A DNA stretch of 64,000 nucleotides from Hyposmocoma kahamanoa (Eukaryota; Arthropoda; Insecta; Lepidoptera; Cosmopterigidae): contig NW_020653200.1 in NCBI RefSeq assembly GCF_003589595.1, positions 5,784,910-5,848,909 on the forward strand. The letters are read 5' to 3'. Of this stretch, positions 41,717 through 54,928 are shown piece by piece (position 1 is the first letter of the stretch; the number at the start of each line of letters is the position of its first letter). The position numbers and the translations under genes were made by a program. Under the pieces are notes generated by a model. The model saw only the letters and a list, made by a program, of their open reading frames with translations. It searched no databases and was not told the origin of the DNA.

Positions 41717-44521
41717 TATTTTGTCTAAACTATACAGACTAATTTAATGCAAATAAATAAGTAAGACAAGATTTTCTATAATTATTTCAATGAGGTAAAG
41801 AAGTGGCTACATTTAGGTAGTAAAGAATACGAGAAATTCGGTACCTTTTGATTGTTAACTATAAATACTTATGTAGTAACTTGATAATTTTATTAAATAT
41901 TTATGACCCAGAGGTTTCTATACAAATATAACCGTGTGCGTTTGCCATGGATTATCAATTTTGTTATAGAAACCACAGTGCGCTTGGTGTGTAGAGAGTT
42001 TTAGGGTTTTATACTTTATGTATCAGCACGCTTTGACTACGAGCCCAAACTAAATTACAATAATGTTTTGGGACGCCTTTGTATCGTACCGCAACAGCGA
42101 TACTAAAGTCGACACATACAAAATTGACTTATAGTATGGGCTCGGTGGCGCAGTACCGTGTATGCAGAGCTAACTGGCATTAAAGTTTTGTTAGCTGTCC
42201 CATTGCATTGCCCGTGAGTTCAGATATATGCATTCATCATCATAAAGCATAGCCCGTATTCTTGAATGCCATTTTATACAAGTGGTCTTATTATATTTTA
42301 ACTTTGAATAGAGAAAGTTAAGTAAATCTAGAGTTGATAACCCATCAGATCAGTGATGCGGCTACCATCTCTACTTAAAGATGGTTGTTTTACGTTAGGG
42401 TAAGTCGAAAGAGTTATTATGTATTAAAATATTAATGCGGTATAATGCACATATTTTCATATTTGTTCTGAATTTTAGTACCGGACTTTCTAAGTCTCAA
42501 GTATATCGTAAGAATCTTGATAAGCACGTAGATTTCATACGTATAATATAACTATATATTTGTATTCGTAGGCTTACAATTAATTTATTGTTTTTATGAT
42601 TGTTACAAATTAATTATAATACTTAATGATAGATTTCTAGAAAGAACTACTATGTCGAAGTTCGTGATAGACGGAGGCGGATCAAATATAAAAAAAATAT
42701 ATTATTATTATTATAGAAACAGTCTGTTTCGAAAAATAGATTTTAGCCTTGCCGCGCCCGGCTTACTTTCAACGTAATTTTCGCAATTCTTTTTTAATAT
42801 TAGAGAAATGTTTTACTTTAGTGTCATGCAGTCAAGTGCAATAATAGATATTTACTAAACAAAGCAAAAAAATATATGTAACTGCTTTTCTAATTAATGA
42901 GTTATCTCAACTGAAAGTGTTAGTGACATGTATATGGCAGGATTTACAATTTTTTAAGAAATGCTTATGCGTTATACTCATATATATTATATGATACAAT
43001 TCGTTGTATGTATATTATTGCACTTGGCTGTACAAATGCCTACATTTTGTTTTTCCTATTAAGTATAATTTATTCATTGACTTAAGACAAGCTAGTACCT
43101 ACAAATTGATGTAATTAAATAGCAATGAATATGTGTCTTTTAGTTGTAAAGATATTTACATTAAATGTTATATATTCTTTATGGTGTCAGAAGTAGCTTA
43201 GATGTTAATATTTATGTATTACGCTGTATTTTAATGCAATTTTGTGTTGCAGGTTTGTAAGTGTACATTTTAAAAAGTATTTTTTTAAATATTTTTTATC
43301 CAATCCATGCGTAAAGGAATTAGAAACAACAAAACGAAATCATTTTAATCAAGGTATTTTTTTAAATAAACGGACCGTCTTATCCCGACGTTTCTATACT
43401 TTTTGAATTCACACTTTTTTATTTCTCATACAAATGGATTGAACAAGAGATAAAAGTTTGTATGGAAAGTCAAAATAATTTGTGCGAATTTTTTAAGTTG
43501 TACAGGAAAGTTGTTTGTTTTAATAATAGGATCGTCGTGTTTTAAGGATTGAGAGCAAATAATTATATATTACGAAATTGCTTTTTATTAGTCTATTATT
43601 TCAGGATAACTCACAGACTGATTTTACATATTTACTACGTTAAAAACTATACACCTTGTTTCTCGCCTTCGGCAAGAACATTATATAGTTAGGATTTTTT
43701 ACTTTTTTAACAATTTTAGAAACTATATTCGGTACAATACCAAGCGATTGTTACTGAATTATTTAAAGTGTTAGTGCAACAGCAGCTTGTTTGTTTACAT
43801 TATGAAGTACATATTTGTTGAGAGCTGTGAAGTGGAATGATTGAGTAAACAGCTAAAAGTCCACATTTATTTATTCTAATGGAATAATTCGCTTTATCAA
43901 GCTACCTACATTCATATTGTCGAAAAAAGCGTAATAATATTATTTTTATTTAAAAGCTATCACAATGCACTAAAAACTTCACTTTTAAACTTGAGAATGT
44001 ATGTTTTAATATCTATCAAGTCATAGATGTCACAGCTCTCTTTACTTCATGCTTTAGTTGGCAAATGGTAGACAGTAAGCTTGAAAAAATTTAATATTAT
44101 AAAGACATGATTTTAAGATAAAATTAATAAAATGTTCTAATAATACATTACCAATTACAAAATGAATTGTTTCCTAATCATGGGTGAAGGTAAGCACGGA
44201 CTCTCGTATTACTTTTAGAACCTAGTTACGGGCGAGAATGACGTCAGTTGCGGAATGGCAATGGATAAAATATAATACTATTTCAAAATCAAACAAGGTA
44301 CGAGTTCGTACGCGCAATTGCAAAAATGTAGAGAGTACTACAGCTAGGAAAACAAATGCATATATCTTATAAGATAGAGGGCTTTGTTCTATCTTAAGTT
44401 GTGGTATCTTTTGTATACTACTTGAGCTATTTTATATGTCGGGTTCCGTTTGGCTTCTAAAAAAAAATTAAAATATTTGAAAAAAATATTCTAAATCAGA
44501 TGTGTGCACATTTTTATAGTA

Positions 44522-44700
44522 ATTGCCCAAGATGCTTGCAGCGTTCCCGCTTTGTATTGCTATGCTAATGCGTTGGGCAAGGTAGCGGCCGAGGGCTGGC
44601 AGGTTTCTCAGACAGTCTGTTAATTTTTTCGATAAAATTTTGTATAGATGAAGGGCACTGGGACCCCACGGGCCAAGGGTTTCGACTCCAAAGCCTGTAA
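44522..44700 (-). pseudogene. LINE ORF remnant (VETLGPWGP region)
   Basis: About 59 open codons without Met on the minus strand: FTGFGVETLGPWGPSALHLY, KILSKKLTDCLRNLPALGRY and LAQRISIAIQSGNAASILG. This block recurs at the C-terminus of retroelement-derived proteins in many invertebrates. Upstream (minus direction, to about 44790) more of it continues with a stop. Degenerate; clade uncertain. Confidence 0.6.
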
Positions 44701-45714
44701 AAAGGTAGTCGGCAGCCGCGATACTTATTGCTTTTTATTCTTTCGGCCAGCTCAGCTGCGGAGCCAGCCCTCTTGCTATTATAAAAGACAACCGAAAATT
44801 AGGTTTTTGGCGGCTCAAATAGGTACTGTACGTGATACTAGTTCGAATTCAAAAGTAGAGGCTTTTTCGTGCGCCTTTTCCTAGCTCACCTTCACGCGTG
44901 TAAATCTGTAGAGTATGGAGACTTTGCTAACGGTTCCCTACCACGTTTCTCTTACAGTCAGTACGAAATTCAATGTATAATCTATATAATGGAGAACCAT
45001 AAACCTCGCCTGTTTATTTAAGTTTTGTTATGAAAGCCATTTTTAGACCGATTGCAAATTCTCCGTACAGTAAATCCTATTAATATAAAATTTACGAGAA
45101 GAAATATTTTAGATGTTCTAGGATTAAGTGGACAAGTTCAAATTAATGTCGAAACGAAATTATGAAATGTACAAGCGTCAAACTACATATTTTGGTTTGA
45201 GTCGAATTGTGAGCAATACCATGAGAGTACAAGTGTATACTTAACTGCAATAACTTAAAGCGTGGACAAAATTGGCGTCATATCACGAGATGGTACGAAT
45301 ACTGTGGCTATCTTCAAATTATGTACATAGCATACCACTATTTAAATACCCTGTATAAGTTTTATTAATTGGTTATGGAGTGAACTAATTACCTAATTTA
45401 ATGAATAAAACAAGTGTTTTTATACAGTGGGTTTTATTTTTTAGATGAAATGATTTTATAAAATAATCTGTATAATTGATTATGTAGGTACCTACGTAAC
45501 AATTTTTTTATAGAATATATACATTAAAAATATTACTTTGTTAATTTCAGAAATACATATAAAGGACACTAACAATACTATAAACATAACTACACACAGG
45601 CGAAGATTTATGAAAATAGAATTTACATAATCCTATTATTCTGGAAAATAGCAATCACTCAGCTTATTAATTATCTAATTAATGAGAATGTAGGGATGTT
45701 GCAATTACTTTACA

Positions 45715-45921
45715 CTACTGAGACTTGTTACACATGCCAACTGTTCTCAGTATTATTATCACATAATTTTTAAAGAACGGAATGAAAGCGAATTTTTGTA
45801 ACAATATTGTAGTAGTACATAGCGTAATGAACTTTATGGTCAATAGCGTGACGTACAAACTAGATACGAACCAAAAAACAAGTCGCGAAGGCAGGCGCAG
45901 TGTGTCGTCGAACGTCGACAA
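45715..45921 (-). other. Unassigned 68-aa ORF with hydrophobic segments
   Basis: MSTFDDTLRLPSRLVFWFVS then SLYVTLLTIKFITLCTTTIL. The start lies next to a CpG-rich block (45940-46010) that could be a promoter on the minus strand. No family recognised and no splice partner found. Chance is a real possibility. Confidence 0.25.
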
Positions 45922-46426
45922 AATACTACTACAGCCTTAAGTCCCGCGCGTTCTCGCGCAGCGAGGCGAACGCTTCCATTCTATTCCCTTCCGCCGCAAC
46001 GTAAAATTGAGAATCATATTTATTAATACGGGTAATAGCCGACAAGGGTTGAAGATATAATCGACAGCACACTTTGGATCTTTGTCATCATGAGCGGCAT
46101 GGGAGTTTAGTTTGAATTCTATGTGTACACGTGGACGCGCTATTGACTATACAGTTCAGTGTTGTAGTACTTTCTGAAGTCCGTGTCAGAGTCATTCCAG
46201 TTTTAGGGAAATTCGCGTGATTTATTCCAGAGTCATCATACTCGTATTAGTGTTTAAAATTTTATTATATAACTTAAAAATGTGATGTTCTCGGTTCTAG
46301 TTAGTGATACAACTAATCTCTGTTTCTGCTTTTGCAACTAAAGAAGTTCCGCACGCCATTTACATCCGTGTCTGCTTGCGCGACTTTTATAATAGAACTT
46401 TAATCGAAATAGACTCGTCAACCGTG

Positions 46427-46550
46427 ACCATGGGACCTGTAAAGGGCCCGAAACGTCGGTTTGTTTGAAAAAACAAATATACGCGATTTAAATCCGGAAA
46501 AATAGTTTCATTCCTATGTATAACAATCGCGAAAACCTAAGAACTCGGTT
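46427..46550. repeat. Fold-back repeat, half copy (Penelope-terminus-like?)
   Basis: CCATGGGACCTGTAAAGGGC, CCGAAACGTCGG, then ACAAATATACGCGATTTAAA and a GTTTCATTCC...AACAATCGCGAAAACCTAAG stretch. The same blocks appear, partly inverted, at 47680-47900 and 18481-18600. Confidence 0.7.
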
Positions 46551-46981
46551 TAATCGAAATTTTAAGACGTTCGGTATAGATAAAGCGAGCGGATTGCTTG
46601 ACGGTGAGACGCGTTTTTAGCAGCTTTGTGTATATAAAAAAAATAGTCGATCAGTTTTTTTGCGATTAGCACCGATAAGGAACCTACTTTTTATCTGACA
46701 AATTAAATTTTAAAAACTCGAGTATGAGAAAACGCGAATAAGGCATGCGAACAATTCAATAATTAACTTCTATAAAACACGAATGGCAGAAGAGTTTGAA
46801 CTTTAGATAATAATATTTTCTAAACCAATTGAACCTTAAAAGAAAAAATATCAGAACATTACCTTCAAATCGAAGAGAACAACATAATGTTCTATCGTTT
46901 ACACGCAATACATGTTGTGATAATATATTTGTTCTAACTGTTCTTATTAGAGATCGAAATAAGCAGATTATATTTAAGGTC

Positions 46982-47605
46982 ATTCTCGGGTTAGTTTTCT
47001 CTGCCTAATTTCCGAGGCAAATTTCATTATTAAAGCCGGGATTTTACTATCCGAGTGCTCTCGGACCAAGAGCGCTCGGTTTACTTACACCTTACAAGTT
47101 CATCAGCTTCCAAGTAGCATTTGTTTCCTTGAATAATCAAGATGACGACGATTGATCTGCTGCTGCGAGGTAGAGGAATTGTAGCAGATACGTTAATGGC
47201 TGAAGTACAATTTCATGAAAGGGAAAAAACCAAAGCAAGATAAAAAAATGTGCTAGAAAATGGATTTTAAGATGTGACCAACTGTGTGCTTCAAATATTT
47301 ATTTATTCCATTCATCATTCATTTTGTTTTCATAAAATGATACGAGTATACTCGCAAGATTAGAACCGCGTCCAAGTCCACTCTGATTGAATGACGAAAT
47401 CTGAGAGCGCTCGGATAACGTCATGAACTCATAAGGTGTAAACCAAAATTCTAACAGACCAGCTCGTCCGAGAGCACTCGTAAAGTGAAATTCAAGTAAT
47501 ATTTTTAGTAGAATAATAATTATTATTATTACACGATATTGCACTCGAATACTCAAACTGCAAAAACTGTCACCGAGATTAGGCAGTGAATACTAACCCG
47601 AGAAT
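46982..47605. mobile_element. Inverted-repeat element, ~620 bp
   Basis: Left ATTCTCGGGTTAGTTTTCTC and right inverse ATTCTCGGGTTAGTATTCAC, each followed by a TGCCTAAT block. Inside each end, motifs such as CCGAGTGCTCTCGGACCAAG and AGAGCGCTCGG recur in both orientations. No transposase seen. Confidence 0.82.
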
Positions 47606-47679
47606 ATCTCATTACCTATACTACAAGGCCCGTGGATAATACTTCCCTCTAAAATCTCTAACTTATTGCATTATTCTAG

Positions 47680-47900
47680 TTCTTAGGTTTTCGCGATTGT
47701 TACACACAGGAAATGAAACTATTTTTCTCCGGATTGAAATCGCGTATATTTGATTTTCAAACAAACCAACGTTTCGAATTCAAACAGCGAACCGTGATCG
47801 TGTCAATGGGACCTGTAAAGGGCCTGATACGTTGATCTATTTGAAAAAACAAATATACGCGATTTGGAGTCCAGAAAAATAGTTTCATTTCTTACTGTAT
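47680..47900. repeat. Palindromic fold-back repeat, full copy
   Basis: CTTAGGTTTTCGCGATTGTT and GGAAATGAAACTATTTTTCT on the left; AAATATACGCGATTTGGAGT and AAAAATAGTTTCATTTCTTA on the right, around TGGGACCTGTAAAGGGCC. Arms are inverted copies. Confidence 0.75.
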
Positions 47901-48394
47901 TGTTTTTTGTTACTAATATTTGTTATATTTTTGATGTGTAACCATTGACTTTGTAACCATCAATTTTAGCAACGTAGTAGTAGTAGTACATAATCTTTTG
48001 TAAGCAAAAATATAAATTTAAAGTTTTGCCATTTATTTTGTATTACTTGAAGTTTAGGTAAATAAACTGCCTATGCCGATCTTTGATTGTTTGATTGTTG
48101 TATTACGAGGACACAAAAGAACAATAAAAGAAGTTCGAAAATCTTGTACATTACGCCTACGTGATACACTTTCCCGGGGACGTAATTCAAGCCACCTTCC
48201 ATTTTAAGTATTAAATACCCTAAGCTTAAAAACATTTTGATTGATCAAATACTTATGATACTGGTATACTGAACGTCATTTACATTTTTTCTGAAATCGA
48301 TTAACGGAAAGTGGATTAAATCTAATAAATAGGATTCATCACGGAATTTGCATCCCTTACGAGGTACAATGTTTTCTTTAAATTTGAATAGGAC

Positions 48395-48527
48395 CACTGC
48401 TGAAATTACCTCCTTTACAACAAAAAAGAATCATCGAAATCAGTTGACAAATATCGGAGCAATCTCGAACATAACACAAAAAAATTCAGTCGAATTGAGA
48501 CTTCCTTCTTTTAAACTCGGTTAAAAA
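48395..48527. mobile_element. Family B inverted-repeat element, right-half fragment
   Basis: Contains CAGTCGAATTGAGACTTCCT and ends AAACTCGGTTAAAAA. The left terminus is missing. Confidence 0.65.
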
Positions 48528-51385
48528 CAATATTTTTGTATTTTAACCCTTTAAGAATAAATGTGACTCGAATTATGTGTCCGGGAGTGTACAACACATG
48601 GGTAGGAAAAAAGTAGATAATAAAATTTAAATACTGAACATTTTATATGTTCATGAAACTCGTACAAAAACGTTCCACTCTCACTATATGTGAGCAAGGA
48701 TCATCTTTTAGTCGTTATTACCTTTAGATTAATTTTATTGTCCCGTATTATAGTTTTAAATGCACGAATAATCTTTCCATTCTCTCTTACGGCCCTAGCG
48801 TGTAGGACTACTACGAATAAATAACCCAAAAAGCATTAAGTGCCATAGTCGTCATACAACGATTTGCCATTCTATTTCTAAAAGATAATTTGTGTTGTGT
48901 AATAAATCTGTTTTATTTTTAATTTTTTAATTTTAATTTATTGTTTAAATTACTCCTATAATACAAAATGCTTATGATTTGTACTCATACTTAATAGGTG
49001 TACATGATTGTGCATAATAGAAAAGTTATAATAATAAAGCATTCAAAGGGCTCTACAATTAAGCGTACTACTCGTATATAACCAAACGTAAAAAACACTT
49101 TCCATACAAAATGTAATCAACTTTGAAAAAATTTTTCAAAAGACACGGTTAATTTATTAGGTACACTGCTCTAACGCTGTATAACATATCAATTACATTC
49201 CTGTAAATGTTTTGCAAGGTCCTGATTTACTACGCATAAAATTCACAACGAGATTGCTTGCATCAATATCTTTTTGTCAATCTTTATTTAGCTTCAAATG
49301 AATAATGAGAAGGTCCTTTGTATCTATAAAAAAAGGTTACGCAAAAGCAAATTGCATTGCAACAGTCTTATTTGGTGCATTTTGGACTGTAGAATGATAA
49401 AGCTAATATTGACCATTGTTATCAGTCTTTTAAACTACAAGGTGGAAACTCGACCTTTACAAATGTTTCCTTAACACGAAATTTCTTTAACAGTTGTAAT
49501 TAATATAATTTTTTTTTTTTATTTTACTATACCTATGCAGACAATAATAGCATTTTTGGTTCAATATACCAATTAAACATAACCTGGCTAACCGCGCAAG
49601 GTAAAAGACAACCCGGTAGCACATCGATATCACATCTCTCCGGCTCAGTGATACCGTTTAAACAATTGTTTCTACACTATATTTGTCAAATTTTTAACGA
49701 ATAAAGATAACTGTAAAGTTTGATGGTAATCAGTACAAAAAAAAATGGTTAAGTCGGCACTAGTTTAGGACCTAGCCTAATATAAGGTTAACTATCGCCT
49801 TACGCGGCCAGCCACAAACCTCAATTAGTCTTATAAACGCTGACCATTACAATGAATTCAAAAACATCAAATACTAATAAAAGCGAAATGGTAAAATAAC
49901 AACCTAAATGCTCAGGAATATGGGTACAGGCGAACATGATTTAATTACATGCTTGCAAAAAAATTGGGATGAAAATAAGTTGCTTTTGGACCATTAAACG
50001 CGCTTGTATTGCCCTTTAATATGTTCGTATGGTCAGCAGCAAAATCAAATCTCCAAAATTTCAAAACGTGTTTAGGTCCCCGTGCAACTTGTTAGGATAT
50101 CACCACAATTAAGTGGAATTGGCTTGAGCCGTTAAAAAAATCTTTATGTCCACGTAACAATAGTGAAAAAGACGTGTGAGACGCGTGACGTCATTTTCGC
50201 TCTTATTACATGAATATAAGTTTATAAACGTGGTGACTCCCTTAACCTTCATATAGAAACGACATGAAAGTCAGATACCTTCGTTAAAATCGATACGACA
50301 TAGATATGTTTTAATTATGGTTAACAATAATAAACAACCGATAAACAATATGTTATGTACAACAATTTTAAATATGACATTTATGTACATATTTCTATCA
50401 AGTATAATAACTGGTATATTTTTAAACAAGAAATAAATACTCGCCGCTGCTTTAACAAAAGTTTATCTTAGGTATCTATTATTTATAAACAATAAAGTAG
50501 CAAATAGTGTGAATCTAATAAATGTAACAATCTTAAAACTAAAAATTATTAAGAATATCTACGCTTACGTAAAAGAATATTATTATGTTAGAGATGCCAT
50601 AATGTATTCAACTGAACATGGAGAAAATTCATAGCGAAATATATTCATGGAAACACACTTTATACATATACACGGTCGACGCAATTTGATTTTTTAATCT
50701 ATGGTATGGTATAGTGTAACAGGCGGTTTCCCGCACCACGACGTCGTAGTGTCTATTTTTTTCTGTCCATTGCGTGTTTTTCTTTCATATTTATCTAACC
50801 ATAATTGATATAAGCGCTAACGAATTGAAATATTTCTCTCTTATGTAGACCCTCCAACAGATATTTAAAAAATTACTAAAGCCATAGCATTCAAATTAAT
50901 TTATAATAATAATATTAGTTATAAGCGATGCGGCTACATAACTTTATAATCATAGTAGTCACTAGTGCCTTAAAATTTCATATTTTTGTAAGGCAAATTG
51001 TACAGCACCCCTTAGTAGTCATAAGTAACTTTTGGACTCTGAAATTGGTTCTTAAAAAAGTGAGAGTACTAATCTAAATTGTCAGACTAAATTATGTATA
51101 ATTTGTGAACTTCAAAAATCACAACGTCTTACATAATTTTCGTATAAATATACACATGTAGTCTTAATATTTTAGATAAGTTGCGAATATACAAAGTATT
51201 TCATTAGTGGAAGACAAAAGTACACTGTATATATATGTAGATATGTACTGTTGGTCAAAATTGCATATTTAATTATTAACATTTGTATTCAATGTAAAAT
51301 GAAATCTTAAATATCTGCACATTTGACAAAAGCCAAATGAATACAGACTTGATTATTTTATAATCTCAGTACAGAGTACTAAAAA

Positions 51386-51718
51386 AACCGACCTCAAAAG
51401 TACGTGTAATTACATACAATTACCATGTTTTATTGAAATCGGTTACCGGGTTAGTTCGCCACTAAAATACAATAAAAATCGGTTCTCACTCACTCGAGAG
51501 AGAAAAACGACTTGAATTGGAGAATAGCAAAATCAACCATTAAATTAATTGCTGATTATAATAAAATTTAGGCGCTATTTATAAAAATGAATCTTCATGC
51601 GTGAACAGCCACCCTTAGAGGTGGATGATTTGGATGATTTTTTTCACATCGCGTAACATACATACAAAAAAAACATACAGTCGAATTGAGAACCTCCCCT
51701 TTTTTAAAGTCGGTTAAA
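51386..51718. mobile_element. Family B inverted-repeat element, full copy
   Basis: Starts AACCGACCTCAAAAGTACGT and ends AAAGTCGGTTAAAA. Shares the TACCATGTTTTATTGAAATC and CAGTCGAATTGAGAACCTCC blocks with 11523-11818. Lacks the (AT)n core. Confidence 0.85.
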
Positions 51719-53269
51719 ATATTAAACTGGTTACAGACGAATTTTAGTTTATTTAATAGTCCACCTTAATCAATAAAGGCACGAAAGATATTTGTGGTTA
51801 ATTCAATCGCAAAGGTCATTTTGATTTCGACTGTACCAGAACAGTCTTGTGGTTTTCTAATTTGTTGCAAGAAGCCCCACAAGCACTTCGATAAACAAAA
51901 AACGGAATCAGGCTTAGACATCTAAGGGCGCGTTCCCATTACGTCGTAACGTTATATTTATAGTTGGTGGACGACTGTTGTATATAGCTGTTCCCACTAG
52001 ATCGTGACGACAATTTAACAGTTCACGGCAGCCGCCTTGTCGTTTGCACGATAGAATCGTTTGAAGTTGCGATTATCTGCCGTCTCATTATTTTATCGTG
52101 ACATTTTATATATCGTAGGACGACAGTCGTTCTAGCTGCCGATTGTCACGACAGTCTGTCGTCGTAATGTCAAAAAGTGAACTATGTGGTGGAAAAAGAT
52201 GTTTGTACCGTTGTACGCGGAGAACAAAGCAGAGAACAAATAAGTAATGAAAACGGACACTCTCCGCCCCTCTCTAGCTTTAGATACCACACCACGCCCC
52301 GCACATTGACTGAACGATTACAAGGCTGTCGGCGAGCCGATTTCGCGCTACGACGGCTTTGATGTTTGAATACAGTTTTCATTTATTCATTACGAAACTT
52401 GTACGTTAATATATATAACATCATTTTACGTTACTATTTATAATAGTCGTGAGTTGTGCTGTGTACGGCTGTTTATAATAATCTAAACGGGATAAAGAGA
52501 GGAGTTTCTTTCGTTTTTTGAAAGATGAAATGAAGTAAGTAAAAAAATTTATGTCTGGGACTCATTCACTTATTGTTTTCTTTAGTGTAGAGTAATATAT
52601 AATACAGATTTATTATATCAATATAATAAGACGCCATAACTTCGTGTGCTAGACAAGGGTTATCGAATTTTCAATTTGTATTGCCGATAAATATTACGTA
52701 GTGAATATACCTAATTATTATAATGATAAAGTTGGACACGCAATTTCAAATACTCTGGTTACCTTATTTAAAGGTACTTGTCCAAAATATAACATTTTAA
52801 GTGCTTTTAATACATTTTTTAAAGAAATCTTCAATATTATTCTAGTTAGTGTATTAATAAAAAATATAATATTATATCGATATAAATACGTAATGAACAT
52901 GTGTGATTATTAGGATTGTATAATAGAATTATAGATAACAAATTCGTGTTAGAATTTTCGCTATGTTGCCGCTCTGACCACGTAGCAATAGTACGAGCAA
53001 GTGATGGGTAGGTAACCCTGCCACTTCACGCACACATTCGTGCGTGTGCAGATAGCGCCTTGTTGTATGTAGTAGTAGTAGTAGGTAAATAATTTTCGAC
53101 CGTTGTATGAAGTGTCCGAGGTGTGACCAAAGCAAAGAATCAAATATTAGATTACCAGAATGTGGAAAATATGAAAGAGTGATCAAGGGCCTGCAAAAAT
53201 TATAATATATGGAGGGGATATTTGTGCACTTTTATGAGGTACAACCCTGGACAATTTTCGCCGGATGTA

Positions 53270-54310
53270 AAAAATGTTCGAAATTCAAATAAACAAGATG
53301 GCCGCCATACAAATTTCAAAGTCTTCTATCACGACTGTTATACAAGCGGTTAACTGCCTGTGTCAAAAAAATTCAAGATGGCGAATTCAAAATGGCGGCC
53401 GAAGAGAAAACTTGCTTCGATCCGGCTGGAAATTAGTATGCGGGGGTCTTTAAGAGGCCTTAATCACAATTTAGGGTTAAAAGTTTTTTTCGCTATTTTT
53501 AATATGGCTGCCATATAAGAGTTATATTCGTTAAAAATAGCTGACGAAAAAGAATTGCTCTGATTCGGCTAAAAATTGGCATGTGACCTCCACATGGAGA
53601 ACACTAGGAGTGCCGAATAAAAATTTGTAGTCAAAATTGGTTTATCGCCATTTTCAAATAAGGCCGCCGTACAAGCGTTTGTTGGCGGCAGATAAAAATT
53701 GCTCTGATTCCTTCAAAAATTGACATGTGAAAGCCTCTCAGGAGTGCCTGATAATAAATTGTAATCAATATTAGGTTTTCGTCTTCTTTCAATATGGCCG
53801 CCATACAAGCGTTCTTTGGCGGCAGATGAAAAATCGCCATTCGCCATTCGATTGAAAATCGCCATGGGTGTTTGATAATAATTTATGATCCAAACTTATT
53901 TTTCGTTATTTTTCAATATAGCTGCCATACAAGCGTTTATAAAAATTTGCTCTAATTCCACTGAAAATCGTCATGTGGTCTCTATACATGTTTGATAATA
54001 ATTTGCAGTCAACATTTATTTTTCGCCATTTTTCAATATGGCTGCCATATAAACATTATTGGCGGTAGATAAAAATTTCTTCTAATTCGACTAAAAATGG
54101 CATGGGCTTCAATCATAATTTGGGGTAAAAATATTTCTTTCCGCCGTTTTTCGATAAAGCCGCCATACAAGCGTTCTGCTTTTTTATGTATATGGCGGTT
54201 GAAAAAACTTGCTTTGCTCGAGCTGAAAATTGGCACGAACATTTCTAGGATTGTCTGATAATAATTAGTGGTTAAAATATATTTTTTAATGTGGTCGCCA
54301 TTAAAGAGCT
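53270..54310. repeat. Degenerate tandem satellite, ~120-155 bp unit
   Basis: A block like TATGGCCGCCATACAAGCGT recurs in the same orientation near 53300, 53507, 53662, 53796, 53922, 54040, 54160 and, weakly, 54295. Each full unit also has TGCTCTGATTC...AAAATTG and GATAATAAT segments. Units diverge strongly, so the array is old. Confidence 0.85.
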
Positions 54311-54928
54311 ATTTTATTTTTTTTAAAACAAAGTCATAAGAGCCGAGGCTGTAGGCCGAAACCGCGGAGGGCGAAGCCCGAAGCGTGCGCACGCCATCAT
54401 AGGGAGGTAATATACGGAGGTATAATAAATTATGAGTACAAGATCTCTCAATTGTATAAATGTAAGGCATACTTCCCAATGTATTGGAAGTGATATACTT
54501 ATAATAGCGTTGTTGTATCTCAATTGTCTCTCGAAAAAATGCCAAACTTCTGCCGAATTTCCTGTACTATGAATACCAGAATAACGATAACTTTGAGGGC
54601 AATACCCAGAATACTCAGGCCAAAACCAACTTAGAAATGTTCGTTTCTTCAATTGGTCCAAATCGGAAATCATCAAGCACCCATAGTACTAACTGCTGTA
54701 CCACCGACGAGCATGAGCACTCCCCGTAATCTGAACCCGGACACGCGCCGCAGACCGAGCCCGACCCTACCGTAGGTGGGGTACAGGGCTCGTTTAAATA
54801 TACAAGCCACGACGCTTTTAACTGCACGACTAAGGTACTTAGGTGGAAAGGATACAGAGTGAACAGACGGCTACCATGGCAGAAAGGGTAACCACGGCGG
54901 AAAGCTAAAGGGACCCGTCCTGACGTTT

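Noticed and set aside
42125..42240. SINE-like GGCTCGGTGGCGCAGT sequence
   Set aside because: An A-box-like start is present but no clear B box follows, so it is not annotated.
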